A stretch of DNA of 64,000 nucleotides, from NCBI RefSeq assembly GCF_021347895.1, contig NC_067119.1:3794534-3858533 (forward strand), given 5' to 3'. The position numbers and the translations under genes were made by a program. This document shows positions 1 to 28,143 of this stretch, piece by piece (position 1 is the stretch's first letter; each line of letters begins with the position of its first letter). The notes under the pieces were generated by a model. It did not search any database. It had not been told where the DNA came from and saw nothing but the letters and a program-made list of their open reading frames with translations. Source of the DNA: Acanthochromis polyacanthus (taxonomy: Eukaryota; Chordata; Actinopteri; Pomacentridae).

Positions 1-54
1 CAGCATCAACATTTTCCCAAGTTCACACAGATATCACCAATACTGGATATTCTC

Positions 55-180
55 CTACAGATATTTAACTCTGCAGTTTCCTCTGCTCATCATCAGTAGA
101 AAGATGTTTCTCCATGCTGGATGGATCTCCAACAACCTGCTCCTCTGTTCACCGTTTCTGAGCCGTGCTGACTTTATTTA
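55..180. repeat. Dispersed repeat, copy 1
   Basis: This segment is closely similar, in the same orientation, to 36,335-36,475. Shared blocks include CATCATCAGTAGAAAGATGT, TCTCCAACAAC and GTTTCTGAGCC. I do not recognise the family. Two copies 36 kb apart, one inside an odf2 intron, indicate an interspersed element. Confidence 0.7.
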
Positions 181-3100
181 CTCATCCAGAAGCTTTGGTT
201 TTCCTCTCAGTCTCTTCTTATCTTCTCCTTTCTGCTCTGTGGAAACACTGCCTGCAGTTCAGCCAAGTCATTTCTGAATTTCTGACTTCTGGTTGCATCC
301 GAGTCAGTCGTTGCTTCTCAGTTGTGCTGAGGTGTGCAAAACGTGTAGATTTTTGTTGTTGCTGCAGGATCTCGTTATTTTTTTAACTAAATGGAAAATA
401 AAGTGACTTTGATTAAATATATGAACCAGATTTTAAGCTTAGACGAGGTTCTCTTTCCAGATAATGACCTGTGCACTACACATGATGCGTTCAAGGACTG
501 TCGGAAAGCTGAAAGTCCAATGATTTTCTTCTTTTTTTACAATATGTGGTTGTGATTGTCAGTGTAATTTTGGTGACTTTTCTAATGTGCTGGTGGGTTT
601 GAGGGTTCAGAGCTTTATCTACTGGATTAAATAACAGATATTCAAGTTTATGTCTGTTCCAGCATCATGGAGATCATTCTCTACCCGTCTCAAAGCTGAT
701 TAAATCATGATTGCACCGGCTTCAGAACACGATGTACAGTCTGACCGCCTCAAGCTACAGATTCTCTCTTCATTTAGGAAAGCACACATGGGAGCCTTTT
801 TTACTAAGAATATAAATAATAAACTCACACCACACACAGATATGTAAAGTTCAGATGACACCTTGTGGCACAACGAGTCAAAATCATTCCAGGTAACAGC
901 TGGGTTGGAAAATTATCACAAATGATCAAATCCTGACAGAAATGAAGACGTTCTAACAGAGTTTTTAAGTTGGAGTTTGTGCTAGTCTAAAGTTTGGTGG
1001 GCGGGTTTTCAACTTTACTGCAAATTCAGTTCAGTTTTTGGTCTCTTTGATTAATAAGAATCAGTATTGGGCCTAAAAGAAAACATTTAAATCGACTCCT
1101 AATGTGCAATATTTCAGGAAACTACCTCAGTAAGCAGGGACGTAAAACTCGGAAAATTTAAAATAAGATTATGGTTTGAGAAGATACAAAATTCAGCACA
1201 CAAACTATAAAGCTGCTTAGGTTAAAAAAAAATAAAAAATCTCCTCAGTAAAAGGTTTACTACGAATTATTTTCTTTGTTGGTTCATTGCCAGATCCAAA
1301 TAATGTCAGAAAATAGTAAAAACACACATTTTCAAAACCAAAGTTCACATCTTAAAACTTCAATATTCAATTTAATATCAAATAATCACATTTTTTCCAG
1401 CTTTGGCTAAAAAAAGTAACAATTTATTAATTTTCTGTCCACTGTTGCACTAAAAAACACACAAAAAATGTACTTTTGTGCCACATTTTGGTTTTTCAGT
1501 CACATGCTAAGTGTCAAAAAGATAAAAAGAAAGGTCTGTGAACATGAAAAGGAGGAAATCCACTGCCTTTAAGCTTTTAGAAATGCTAACAAAGCTAAAA
1601 ATTACCAATAAAAAGTGTGGATGAGCTGTCAAAGTTAAAGCACAGGCAATTATGCTCACATATTTGCACTGAATATATGCAGGAATGTTTACGGCAATAA
1701 CGATCTGTACAAGCAGGAGAGGTTTTCTTCAAGCTGATGCACAAAAAACCAAGTAACATCCAACGATTCAGATCAGATCTGTGCGAAAAAACTGCGATTC
1801 ATCTCCACATAAGGCCCCTACATCAGCTGTAGCGTGTTCTAACGATCATACCTCATGTGTCAGAGCAGAGAAGATGGACATAAGAGGAGATTTCAGGCCT
1901 CTTCCGTCTCTGTTTTCTATCCTGAACACCTCAGAAGCTCCACTTTTTCACATCAGCAGCCACACTTCATGTTTCTGGCCCGCACAGCCTCTGGATGGAA
2001 AAACCCGCCTTGACTCAGCACGAACACGTCTGCAAACGATTACGGCGTCTGCACAAGCGAAGCCGATCCGCTCACTTGGAAACTACAAAACGGCCGCCAT
2101 GAGGAGCGGCTTTGGAAAGCTAATTTGCTGTCAAGAAGAAAAAAAAAAGGCCAAAAGCGAGGCCGGAGCTGCACTTTGCAACACTGTTGAAGCACAAAAA
2201 TGCTCCTCCAGACCGGAGATTTCAAGGCCTTCGCTTCATGTACGCACAGAGAACTAATGAAAAGAAGAAAAAGGAAAAGGAAAAAGCCCTTCAGGAGTAA
2301 AAACTGGAGAGAAAAAATCTGATTCTTGTCACATTCCATCAGACAAAGACGTCAGATATGCTTGGAGTGAAGTCAAGCTTCGAGAAGAGAAAATAGAGCA
2401 GCTCACAGCTTCATCTGAGACTCCTACACAGACAAAATAAAGAAACAAAGCAGGCAGATAAATGCCTGAAAAGAGGATAAACACGAGAGGAAACAGGGTT
2501 TGCAGTGAATGGAGCAGGAAGGCTGTTTACGGGGTGCTGAGGGTTAAACGCTCTTTAAACTGAAGCAGTGGGAAGCTTCTCTACGACCTTCGACACACAT
2601 TCATCACGTTTACTCGCACATTTCTCACCAAAGGGAAGAAACGCTGGCTTTTACAGCCGCACAGACTCCTGAGTGCTAATATTTCATACACAACAGAGGA
2701 GAATAGGAGACATAATAACAGAAGTCAAGGTTGAATCCTCTTTTTCAGAACAAACCACACATCTACGTCTGTGCTTTGCTCCTTCTATGAACAGCTCTTA
2801 ACTGTTTAATGGAATATTTTAAGTAATTTAGCTGCTTATTTTACAGATTTGCCCTCTTTTGTGAAATTAAAGATAACCAGAAAAATCACAGAAAAAGTAT
2901 TTATTTACATATTGCAATTATTATTAGATTTTTTTATTTCATTTATTTTTTTAACAACTTTTCCATGTTTTTTTAAATTACAGATATCTCAAAAAAGTAC
3001 AGGAAAAATTATAATTTACATCTGAATATTATTTTACAAATACACCAAAAATATGTATATTAAAGAAGAGAAATTGTAAATTGCAAAACATATAATAATA

Positions 3101-4549
3101 ACAATAATAATAATAAAATATATATTTTATTTTTTATATATTTCCCCTGTTTTGTTAAATTACAGATTAACTAAAAAACATCTAAGAAAAAATACATTAT
3201 TTTTTCAAATTGGGCAAAAACTGTACAAATTACCCAAGTTAAAAAAAATTATTATTTTCACAGAAAATAATCAATATGTGAAAAATAATTCAATGTTTGT
3301 TTTTCTTTCGTTAAAAACAACGGTGGCATTATGTCAACAAACTGGTATTTAAAGGAATAAAATCCCAGAAATTAATAAATGTTTGCCAGCTGTAATCGAT
3401 GTAGAATTTAAAATTATTTTAATCTAAAGTGAAAAATACTGTTACAATATGACATTTCATGGTGAGTTTTTTTTTTTTTACATGTTTTGTTTTTATGTTA
3501 CATATTTAAAAAAACATACAGAATATATCCCCTTTGCGCCCCATAAGCCGTGTCCTTTTAAACAGTGTAAGCTGTCTTTGAAAGTTGTTGAGTCATTTTT
3601 TATCTGGCACTGAACAGAATATAATAAACCACCAGAAAAAAATGTTGGTAGTTATAATCAGAACTGATGTAGATTTTTTATAGTAATCTTAATATTAATA
3701 TGTAATTTTTTGGCACGGACATTTTTGTCATTAAGGACCTTCATGTAACTTTATTCAATTAAGAATAAAAGCTATAAAACTAAATTAAATTAACTCAACT
3801 TAAACTCAATTTTAAATCAATTAATGCAGAAATCTGAGTTTAAGTTACACAAAATATTACATCTTTAGCAACTAAAAACATCACTATGTCAACACAATGC
3901 ATCAAAATAATGATTTTTTTCAGACTTGTAACTGTGCAGTTATTTAAATGGTGAAACTGGTTTTAATTTGAAAAATGACATACAGCTAAGAATAACCTCA
4001 AACCAGTAAATAATCTGCATTTTTCCAGCTCGTTTTTTGTCACTCGGCTCTTGTAGCGACTCATCTTTAAACTCCACACCACTCATCAATACACACAATT
4101 AACAGGGACTGATCAGCGGCTAACACAGTGATTAACGAAGCGTTTCCCCGGAGACAAAACCGACACAAACACCTGGAAGTCGTCCTGAAAGCTCGCAGCC
4201 TTCGCTCTGCAGAAACAAATCTCATCTGTGGCTCTGTGCTGGATTATTTATGCTTCTGTTTATGGCGGCTGAAGCTGCTGAGGGAGTAAACAGGAGGAAG
4301 TAACACCAACAAGCTTCTTGGAAAGACGAGGTTACGAGCTGGTTTCCTAAAGAGCTTCACTTCAACATGACAAACACAAAACCATCTCTGAAAGTCTTTT
4401 GTAATTGCTTATTCTGCCTGAAAACCCAAAGAGGAGTCTGCTTACATGAGAAAAGGTTTGATTTTTGATCAGTAAATCGATGGTTACAGCTCAGTTTCAC
4501 AGCGAGGTTTAGGGTTTTTACTCGACAAACGACTCATCTAGTTAATCAG

Positions 4550-4975
4550 TTTACTGCTGCTGCAATCAGAAAATGAATCAACGGTAAATAAATCCAAAAA
4601 TCTGGATGGTGTTCGAGTCATTTTTCTAATTTTCTGGCTTCAGCTTTTCAAAATAAAGGTTTCTAGGTGTTATATAGTTGAAAATTGAATATCAAAGTCA
4701 ATTAACAATTACTTAGCTAATCAATTAATTCAGTATTATTTCACAAACAAAACTGTTTAATGAATAATTGGAATGATAGATTAAGTCTTGTACAATGACC
4801 AAATTAAATCACATCAGACATTCGTATCTGAGGATAATAAGTTTATTTTGGCAATTAATTAACTGATGACTTATTTTACCAGCCAAATAGTTTCAGCGTT
4901 TTGCATTTATTCAGTATTTTATGACACTTTACAGACTATAAATAAGAGAAATTGCAGCCATGTACAGACAAAAAT
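4550..4975. repeat. Dispersed repeat, copy 1 (partner at 7,045-7,270)
   Basis: From about 4,780 the sequence matches 7,045-7,270 in the same orientation. It shares an AAGTCTTG-ACAAT block, 'CAGACATT' followed by 'CTGAG-ATAATAA', 'GTTTTGCATTTA', a TTTACAGAC block and 'AATTGCAGCC'. The part before 4,780 resembles the common teleost dispersed repeat with 'CTGACATTTTATAGAC', seen better at 37,190-37,520 and 49,000-49,610. Confidence 0.65.
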
Positions 4976-5029
4976 AAAAGTCAGTCAGTAAAATGACAGA
5001 ACAAATGCCCAATATAATATTTGTCTGAC

Positions 5030-5690
5030 TGATGCAGCTTTAATTAAATGTCTAGATTTGTCCTGCCTAGTGTCAATAAAATCTAAAATATTTACTTTAG
5101 AATAATGCAAAACAATAAAAACAGCAGCTCTTCACATTAATGAAACCCAAGCCAGCAGATGTTTGAAATTAGGAGATGGTTTTTTCTGCCTTTATCCATG
5201 AAATGCCAGTAACTAGTAAAAAATGAAAGATATTTTGTGATTTTGCTAAGGAAATAACCTGGTAATGTAGATCAACTGTTGAGAAACACAAATCAAAATA
5301 ATATTTGGTCATTTCACTGCAAAAGAAAATGACAAAACAGCCTGACAATATAATTCAATTGTTGCAGTTTTAATTTAATGTCTAGATTTGTCTGTTCTAA
5401 GCCAATTTATTGACTTAATAATCATGCAAAACAAGGAAAAACAGCCGCTATCTACACCAGAGAAACACAAGCCAGCAGATGTTTGATGCTTTATCCATTA
5501 GATGTCAGTAAATGTTGAAAAATGCAAGATAATATTTGGTGATTTTGCTGAGAAAAACAGCTGGATTACGCAGATTAAAGGTTGCAGCTTTAATTAAATG
5601 CCTGGGCTTATCCTGTGTAGTGTCAATAAATCAAATATATTGACTTAACAATGAAAAAAAACAGAGAAAAGCAGCAGATTTGTATGATTT
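5030..5690. repeat. Diverged tandem duplication, about three copies
   Basis: Blocks starting with 'GCAG-TTTAATT-AATG' occur at about 5,035, 5,365 and 5,583. Each is followed by a TGTCAATAAA-like block, 'GCAAAACAA' and 'AGCAGATGTTTG' or decayed versions. Copies differ in length (about 330 and 220 bp) and are strongly diverged. No coding potential is seen. Confidence 0.65.
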
Positions 5691-5914
5691 TAAATCATTT
5701 TATTAATTTCCAGAGAACCAACCACAGCAAAGGTGCCCAGATGTTCTATTTTTAGCTGCTTTTTGGCTGTATTTATCGTTAAATCTGTTAATATTTTAAC
5801 ACTGAAACCTGTAATCCACCGTTAATATGTCACACACAGGCTGATTCTGACCAGGGAGGAGACAGAAATATGTGAATCGATACTAAAGATGATCGTTCAG
5901 CAGCTCGGACTCAC

Positions 5915-6050
5915 CTTGAAGCTTCACCTGATCAGCCGCCATCATTAGCGGCTAATTAGCGGATATGCAAATGAGCTCAGGTGTCGCGTTTAAACACTAA
6001 AGCTGTGATTTTTTATTTTATTTTCTTACCTGTTTTTCCAGCATGATCAT
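5915..6050 (-). other. Candidate first coding exon(s) of an unidentified leftward gene
   Basis: Two minus-strand segments start with ATG and end at strong splice donors. The first is 6,050-6,030 (M-I-M-L-E-K-Q, then CAG|GTAAGA). The second is 5,945-5,915 (M-M-A-A-D-Q-V-K-L-Q, then AAG|GTGAGT). Both lie just downstream, on the minus strand, of the CpG-rich block at 6.05-6.8 kb, so they could be alternative first exons of one gene reading out of the window to the left. No later exon is visible and I cannot name the product. The donors could also be chance matches. Confidence 0.3.
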
Positions 6051-6790
6051 TCTCTCGGTATCATGACCTTCACGGGGCGAGTTTCCATGAGGTTTCCCCG
6101 TCAGACGCTCTCCTCCTCCGCCAGCATCTTCACGGATGAGCGACAAAAAAAAAAAAAACTCGAAAAAATAATAAAGATGCTAGCTAGCGGGAAGCTAACG
6201 GAGCCGTTATCCTTCACGGAAATGTCCTCGGCGGCTCCGGCATGTCGTGACCCCGATGAAAAATAATAATAATAAAAAACGCCGTTTGTTCGGGAAGGAG
6301 AGAATCCCGGGGGCCGGTGAACCGACAAGGGAGGCGAGAAAACAACAAGTCCACTGAGGAGGAGCGGAGCGGCTAGCTAACGTTAGCCTGCTAGCGTTAG
6401 CCGGCGACCATCAAAATTTTATTTGTCTCCTCGTGCCTTCATCCATCGCCGCCTCCGCCGCCGCGTCCTGAACGGTCACGCTCGAGAAAACCGGCGGGGG
6501 TCGCTTCCTCCAGCGTCCGCCGTCCGCGACAGATGCCTGGTCGACGGCGGCATCCCAGCGGAGAGTCCCGGGCGGAGAGATGAGGAGGTGCTGATGTGTA
6601 AATGGATGCTGCTGCTGCTGGAGGAGAATCTCCGCTTCCACCGGACAAGACGCCGCCGCTGCCGCCTCTACTGCTCCTACCGCTTCTCCTGCCGCTCCTG
6701 TCCGGAAACACCCGAACATCTCCGAACGCCTCCGAACAGCGACGCTCCTGAACGCACCACACGTACACAAAAGCTGAGGCCAAAAAAGCC
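6050..6790. promoter_or_regulatory. CpG-rich promoter region, probably leftward
   Basis: Base composition shifts abruptly from AT-rich to GC- and CpG-rich between about 6.05 and 6.8 kb. The block contains two clusters of the palindromic GCTAGC/GCTAACGTTAGC type (6,178-6,200 and 6,371-6,402), which also mark the starts of other genes in this window. Overlapping open frames on both strands are what a CpG-rich region gives by chance; none shows a known domain. Splice donors just to the left suggest the transcript reads on the minus strand. Confidence 0.55.
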
Positions 6791-7044
6791 GCTTTAAACG
6801 CAACTTCATTCAGTTTAATGCGGTTTAAATGTTTAGTTTTGGGGGTTTTAACATTTCAAAACCGTCATATTGAGTTTATATTTAAATTAAACGGAAATAC
6901 CCAAAAGTATATCTGTCCAAAACTCCACAATTACTCATTTTACTGTCATTAAAAGCAAATACAACCAAAAAAAGCATCAAATCCTCACATTTGAAAAGCT
7001 AAAACTATTAAATATGTGCTACCTTTGCTTTTTAAAAAGATTAA

Positions 7045-7270
7045 TTTAAGTCTTGCACAATTGTCAAATTAAATCTTAACAGACATTATTCTCTGAGAAT
7101 AATAATAATATATTTTTTAGAATGAATTAACTTAACACATCTTTTACAAGCCAAATATTGTTCTTTTAGTTCCAGTGTTTTGCATTTACTTTATTTTCTG
7201 ACATTTTACAGACAATAAATTAAAGAAAATGTGTAATGAACTGCAACAATTTCTGGAAATTGCAGCCATA
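7045..7270. repeat. Dispersed repeat, copy 2 (partner at 4,780-4,970)
   Basis: Same-orientation diverged copy of 4,780-4,970. The two copies flank the CpG-rich promoter block. The surrounding 6,800-7,530 is AT-rich and shows no gene. Confidence 0.65.
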
Positions 7271-7539
7271 CACAGTTAAAACATCATAAAATGATGTTAA
7301 AATGAGTTTTCTTCAACCAAGAGTCCAAAATGCCACAATTACTCATTTTACTGTCACTAAGAGTAAAATAAAGCACTAAATCTTCACATCTGAGAAGCTA
7401 AAACTATTAAATATTTGTCACCTTTGCTTAAAAATGGCTAAAATTTGACAAAAATAGTTTGATTCTATTATTTAATTTCTGCAAATGTCCTGATGTGTCC
7501 TGCTTACTGTCAAAACAATAAAAGATATTGAGTTTATAC

Positions 7540-7830
7540 AGTAACATGTTGTGTTTCTTGGTCATTATTTTCCATCATTTTTCAGTAATTTTATCCTTTT
7601 ACAATCATTTTCTGATTGCCATTTGTGCATTTGCTTGTTTCATCACATTTTGTAGTTATTTTGTATCTTTTTGTGGTCATTGTCATTTGTGGTTAGTTTT
7701 TTGCACGTCATTTTTTTTTCATCCCATTCTAACTCATTTACATGATTTTGTGAACATTTTGTGTCTCGTTCTGGTCATTTTTGCAGCTCATGTTGTGTCT
7801 CTGGTATTTTTACATCACTTTGGAGATGTT
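7540..7830. repeat. Diffuse TTTGTGGTCATTTTG-type low-complexity repeat
   Basis: Degenerate short units such as 'TTTTGTGGTCATT' and 'TTTGTGTCTC' recur here. The same motif family in complement (CAAAATGACCACAAA) fills ptges2 intron 6 (11,030-11,850) and part of its 3'UTR (12,415-12,600). In this orientation it reappears at 34,344-34,790 and 36,080-36,320. The open frame over this stretch is a product of the repeat. Confidence 0.6.
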
Positions 7831-7993
7831 AAAATCAAAAACTATTATTATCCTTTCGTCCTTCTTCATACTTCTTTCCCCAGATCTCTCCTTTCCGCCA
7901 CTAGGGGCGCTGCAGCCTGTCAGACAGAACTCCGGGCTCTCCAACCCTTAAATCTCCTCGTCGCGGTGCATTGTGGGACTTTATGTAACCAGC

Positions 7994-12023
<4,030 letters not shown>

Positions 12024-12961
12024 AACCTCCAGAGAACCTCCAGGGAACCTTCAGGGAACAGCTGGACCTGCTGAAGCATCGCTGCTGCAGGAAACGCCAG
12101 AATTTATTCGGTTTGTAGCCGCAGACGTGACGTAGAAACGAGAAGAAACTGTTTTACTGAGCTGCTGTTTGGAGAAAACCTGACCTCTGCTGGTCGCCCG
12201 GGGCAACAACATCACCACACTGCATCCTTTTCTGTTAGGCGCTTTATCCTCAGAAAAAAAGTTATGTTTGCTTTTATTTAGTGCTTTTCGCAGATTAAAG
12301 CACTAAAAATGTCTGTTATTCACTCTTTACACACTGAAATCTGCAGATCTTTACTGCAGTGATCAGACTGTTTCTTCGAGCATCGACGCTCCCAAGGCAG
12401 GTAAACTGCAGCACACAAAAGGACGACTTCAAAGAGACACAAACGAATAAAAAATAGATGCAAATTCATTGAAAACCAAGACAAAAACACCTCAAACATG
12501 CAATGAAGCACCACAAGACACAAAATGACCATAAAATCATTCAAGTGGACTAAAAGTGACGCGAAATGCGAACAAACTGATCCAAAGCCAAATAAAACGT
12601 AACTAAAACTGCAGTCCCAGAGCACATCTTTCATGCAGTTCAGTGTTTTCTTTTTTTTTTTTCAGACTGCCACCTTCAGTAAGTATTCTGGGAGGTTTTC
12701 TCTCCATTCAGCAGCTTCGTCTGTTTAAAAAATGGTTCTTTTCTTGTTCTGTAGGAACCTGAGATCAATTTATTATCTGTATTTATTTCAGATGATGTTT
12801 TTCTTCTTTAGGGTACAATAAAATACAGTAAGTGGGGAGCAGCTGGTCTGAATGTTCTTCATATGCAATCTTCCAGCTCCGCATGGATTAACTGTATTAA
12901 AACCAACTCAATGTTCATAGTTGTAAAAATGCGAAATAAAGAAAATGTTGAAAAAAAAAAA
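12024..12961 (+). terminator. ptges2: ptges2 3'UTR and poly(A) signal
   Basis: After the TAG the sequence runs to an AATAAA at 12,935-12,940. An A-tract follows from 12,951. An earlier AATAAA near 12,816 could be an alternative site. The 3'UTR contains a block of the CAAAATGACC-type repeat. Confidence 0.6.
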
Positions 12962-13004
12962 GGACTTGTGGTCATTTTAAAAACACTTGCAATGCAAAGA
13001 GTTG

Positions 13005-13080
13005 TAGCTTCATGAACACACCATCCGCACTGTGAAGCACGGCGGTGGCAGCATCATGATGTGAAAGTTTCCATCAGTTT
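13005..13080 (+). mobile_element. Tc1-like transposase fragment
   Basis: A short plus-strand frame reads T-V-K-H-G-G-G-S-I-M-M before a TGA. VKHGGGS is a signature stretch of fish Tc1/mariner transposases, between the second and third catalytic acidic residues. No terminal repeats are visible, so this is a relic. It matters because the minisatellite units in the gle1 introns encode the same motif. Confidence 0.65.
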
Positions 13081-13151
13081 GGGCTGAATTATTTGTTTTT
13101 ATTAAGTGTAAGATAAAAAAAAGGACAAACTTCAGTAAACAGCTGATGCGG

Positions 13152-13157
13152 TTTATT
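13152..13157 (-). terminator. gle1: Candidate gle1 poly(A) signal
   Basis: TTTATT on the plus strand is AATAAA for the leftward gle1 transcript, about 640 nt beyond its stop codon. Other TTTATT hexamers lie near 13,097 and 13,768, so the choice is uncertain. It leaves about 190 bp between the convergent ptges2 and gle1 ends. Confidence 0.4.
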
Positions 13158-13800
13158 TCAGACATTTGCAGTTCTTTGAAACTAATCACATTAAAACACA
13201 GAATCGGCTCCAAAAACTCTGCTTTAACTTCAGGATTAAATCAGCAGTTGTGAAAAATTCTGTACTTCAACACTTTGTGCTTCTAATCTTGGGCTGAATT
13301 CACCGACAGCAACTAAACAAGACTTTATCTCCTCCACACAGTGGATTAATGACTAAAACAGCAAAAACTCCAAATCTTTGAACACAAACAAAAAAGCTCC
13401 ACCCCCACAAAAATAAGATGATTCTCAGACTCAGGCACTAAATGTTAAGCAGACGTTAGCGTGTCCACATTAAAAGAAATAAATATACCCATTTAAAAGC
13501 ACAAAAATGCTGAGCAAATACTGTTTGTAGAAGTTAGCAGGACGCTAAACAACTCATAAATTAATTTAAAGTCACTGGAAGCACTGGCTTAAAATTCCTA
13601 GTCTATTTTACGTAAACAAAACTGCTCCTCAACAACCTGCATTACTCTGAAGACACATGAACATCCTGCCGTCCATCCAGAGAATCCCCAGCATCAGATC
13701 CTCCTCGCTGAGGAAATCGCCTCCTTCAGTGAACAGAGCAGCTCGTCTCCCGCCACATTCATCGTCTTTATTCAGTCCTAACAGTAAAATCTTTCCTGGA

Positions 13801-26450
<12,650 letters not shown>

Positions 26451-26597
26451 CGCGACAAAAACAAACACCACTCGTCGATGGTAATGTTGGACTAACTTTG
26501 AACCCGTCAGCTGTGGTTACATCGATTACAATCCGACGAGAAACTGCCGACCGCCTGCGTCTAATTATTGTTCCGGCTGGGCTATTCCCCGAATATT

Positions 26598-26820
26598 TTT
26601 GAATAGAATAGAATAGAATAGAATAGAATAGAATAGAATAGAATAGAATAGAATAGAATAGAACTTTATTTGTCATTGCAACAAGTACAAAGAAATTGCA
26701 AAAGCCCTTTAGTCAGTGCAAAACAGTGTGAAGAAATACGATAAAACTAAGAAATTAAGTAAGTAATAAAGGTGCAGGAGGGAATGGAGTGGAATGATAC
26801 AGTAAGGTGCATTGAATTTT
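26598..26820. mobile_element. (GAATA)n microsatellite plus retrotransposon 3' tail
   Basis: Thirteen or so GAATA units (to 26,663) lead into ACTTTATTTGTCATTGCA and then a block with GTGCAAAACAGTG. This arrangement is typical of 3' ends of fish non-LTR elements inserted in reverse. It lies just upstream of the gle1 start. Family not determined. Confidence 0.6.
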
Positions 26821-28143
26821 AATCACAATTTGGCGAATTAATCTAATAATATTTTAATAATAAACTTAAAATGTTTCAATAACTTTTATTTTGCTATTCA
26901 GACTATTTCTGACCTCCTCTGTGAATCTAACTGGGACCACTCCAATACAAATACAGTGCCTCAAGCGTTCCGACTTTCTGAAAATTTAGATTTTTTTTTT
27001 ACTGTTCTTGCATACAAACGTTCACCTTTTACACCAAAATTTTGAACCTGATTTCAGTATAGTACCCTCTAAAATTCTGCACAAAAGCCGCTTACTTGGT
27101 GGCACTTGGAAGTTTGTTATTGATGCAATTTTTTTTGTCTTTACTGATTCTATGCTGTTATTACAACTAAGAAATAAAAGTTGAAATTAAAATAAGCCAA
27201 AGGATTTTGCTTTATTTAATGTATACCGAATTGAAGAACCACCCATTAGCAATTCATAAAATGTCTGAATTAATGTCTTATATTGATTTTTAGTTTGCAA
27301 ATGAGTAAAACAACCTTAAATCACCAAAATTCATAATGGGGTTTGGTATGAGCAAGACGGTATTTCACGTAGGAGTTACCTTAGGTGTCTTTAATGTTTA
27401 CAAAAATAAAATGTGGGAGCTAAACTTGGCCTTAAAAAGATTAATAGACCCGCCGTGTTGTATATTATCTGTCAGGTCATTTTAAAAAGTGTATGCCGAC
27501 TTAAGATTCCTCAAATTCACATACACAAATGCAGGTTTTTTTCCCTACACAGATGACTTTTTGAAGCTCAACTAAAGTTTTAGTCAACACAAGTGCCAAA
27601 ATTAGACAAAAAATGAGTAAGAAAATAGCAATTCAAAATTTGAACCAGTTCTGTTAAAAATGGCGTCATTTAATCAACCCCAAGAGACATTTCTGTTCAT
27701 CAAATGGTCAAAGATAAAAGACAAATACATAAATTTCAGTCAAATATGAGAACACAGACTCATTTTCTTTACTTATACAGTGCAAAAAGTCCATTCTAAG
27801 TCTGAAAAACCCGGAATGATGGAAGATTTTGAATAAAAAAACGAACAGGACTGTGAACTGAAGAATATAAAGTTCCAGGGATCAAAATGTAAAATGTTTT
27901 TAACAAGCTTTATTAACTCTACAGACATCATAAAGCTGTCAGGATAAAAGCAGATGTTTAACACCTCATAGTTTACCACTCATAAACACTTGTGTATTTT
28001 GTTTATATTGCTTGTAATTGCCCTTATTTTTATGTATTTATTTTTTTGACTTGTTGATTTTGTGTCGTCATGACAATAAAGAATGGTTGAATAAAAGTAA
28101 GTGGATAAACGATCAGAGGATGGAAGGTTGGAGAGTTTCACCG
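26821..28143. other. gle1-odf2 intergenic region
   Basis: AT-rich spacer between the gle1 5' end and the odf2 stop codon; no coding pattern seen. A TTTATT at 28,037-28,042 (AATAAA on the minus strand) about 100 nt past the odf2 stop is a plausible odf2 poly(A) signal. Confidence 0.5.

Larger units (their letters stand above)
1..5880. other. AT-rich non-coding region, no gene recognised
   Basis: No open frame here shows a recognisable domain or a splice-bounded coding pattern. The longest frame (1,781-2,257) has no family resemblance I can name. The sequence is AT-rich with poly-A/T runs and several diverged repeats, listed separately. If the leftward promoter near 6 kb drives a gene, this stretch would be its first intron, but that is inference. 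Confidence 0.6.

Noticed and set aside
1781..2257. 158-codon plus-strand frame
   Set aside because: No domain, no splice-flanked structure, and an overlapping antisense frame of similar quality; looks like chance in a slightly GC-richer patch.
6411..6809. Overlapping open frames on both strands (about 115-130 codons)
   Set aside because: Arginine- and proline-rich translations of a CpG-rich promoter; no conserved motif.
7885..7905. CTCF-like site CCACTAGGGGCGCTG upstream of ptges2
   Set aside because: One base shorter than the usual core (needs an extra G between AGG and CGC); not strong enough to list as a feature.
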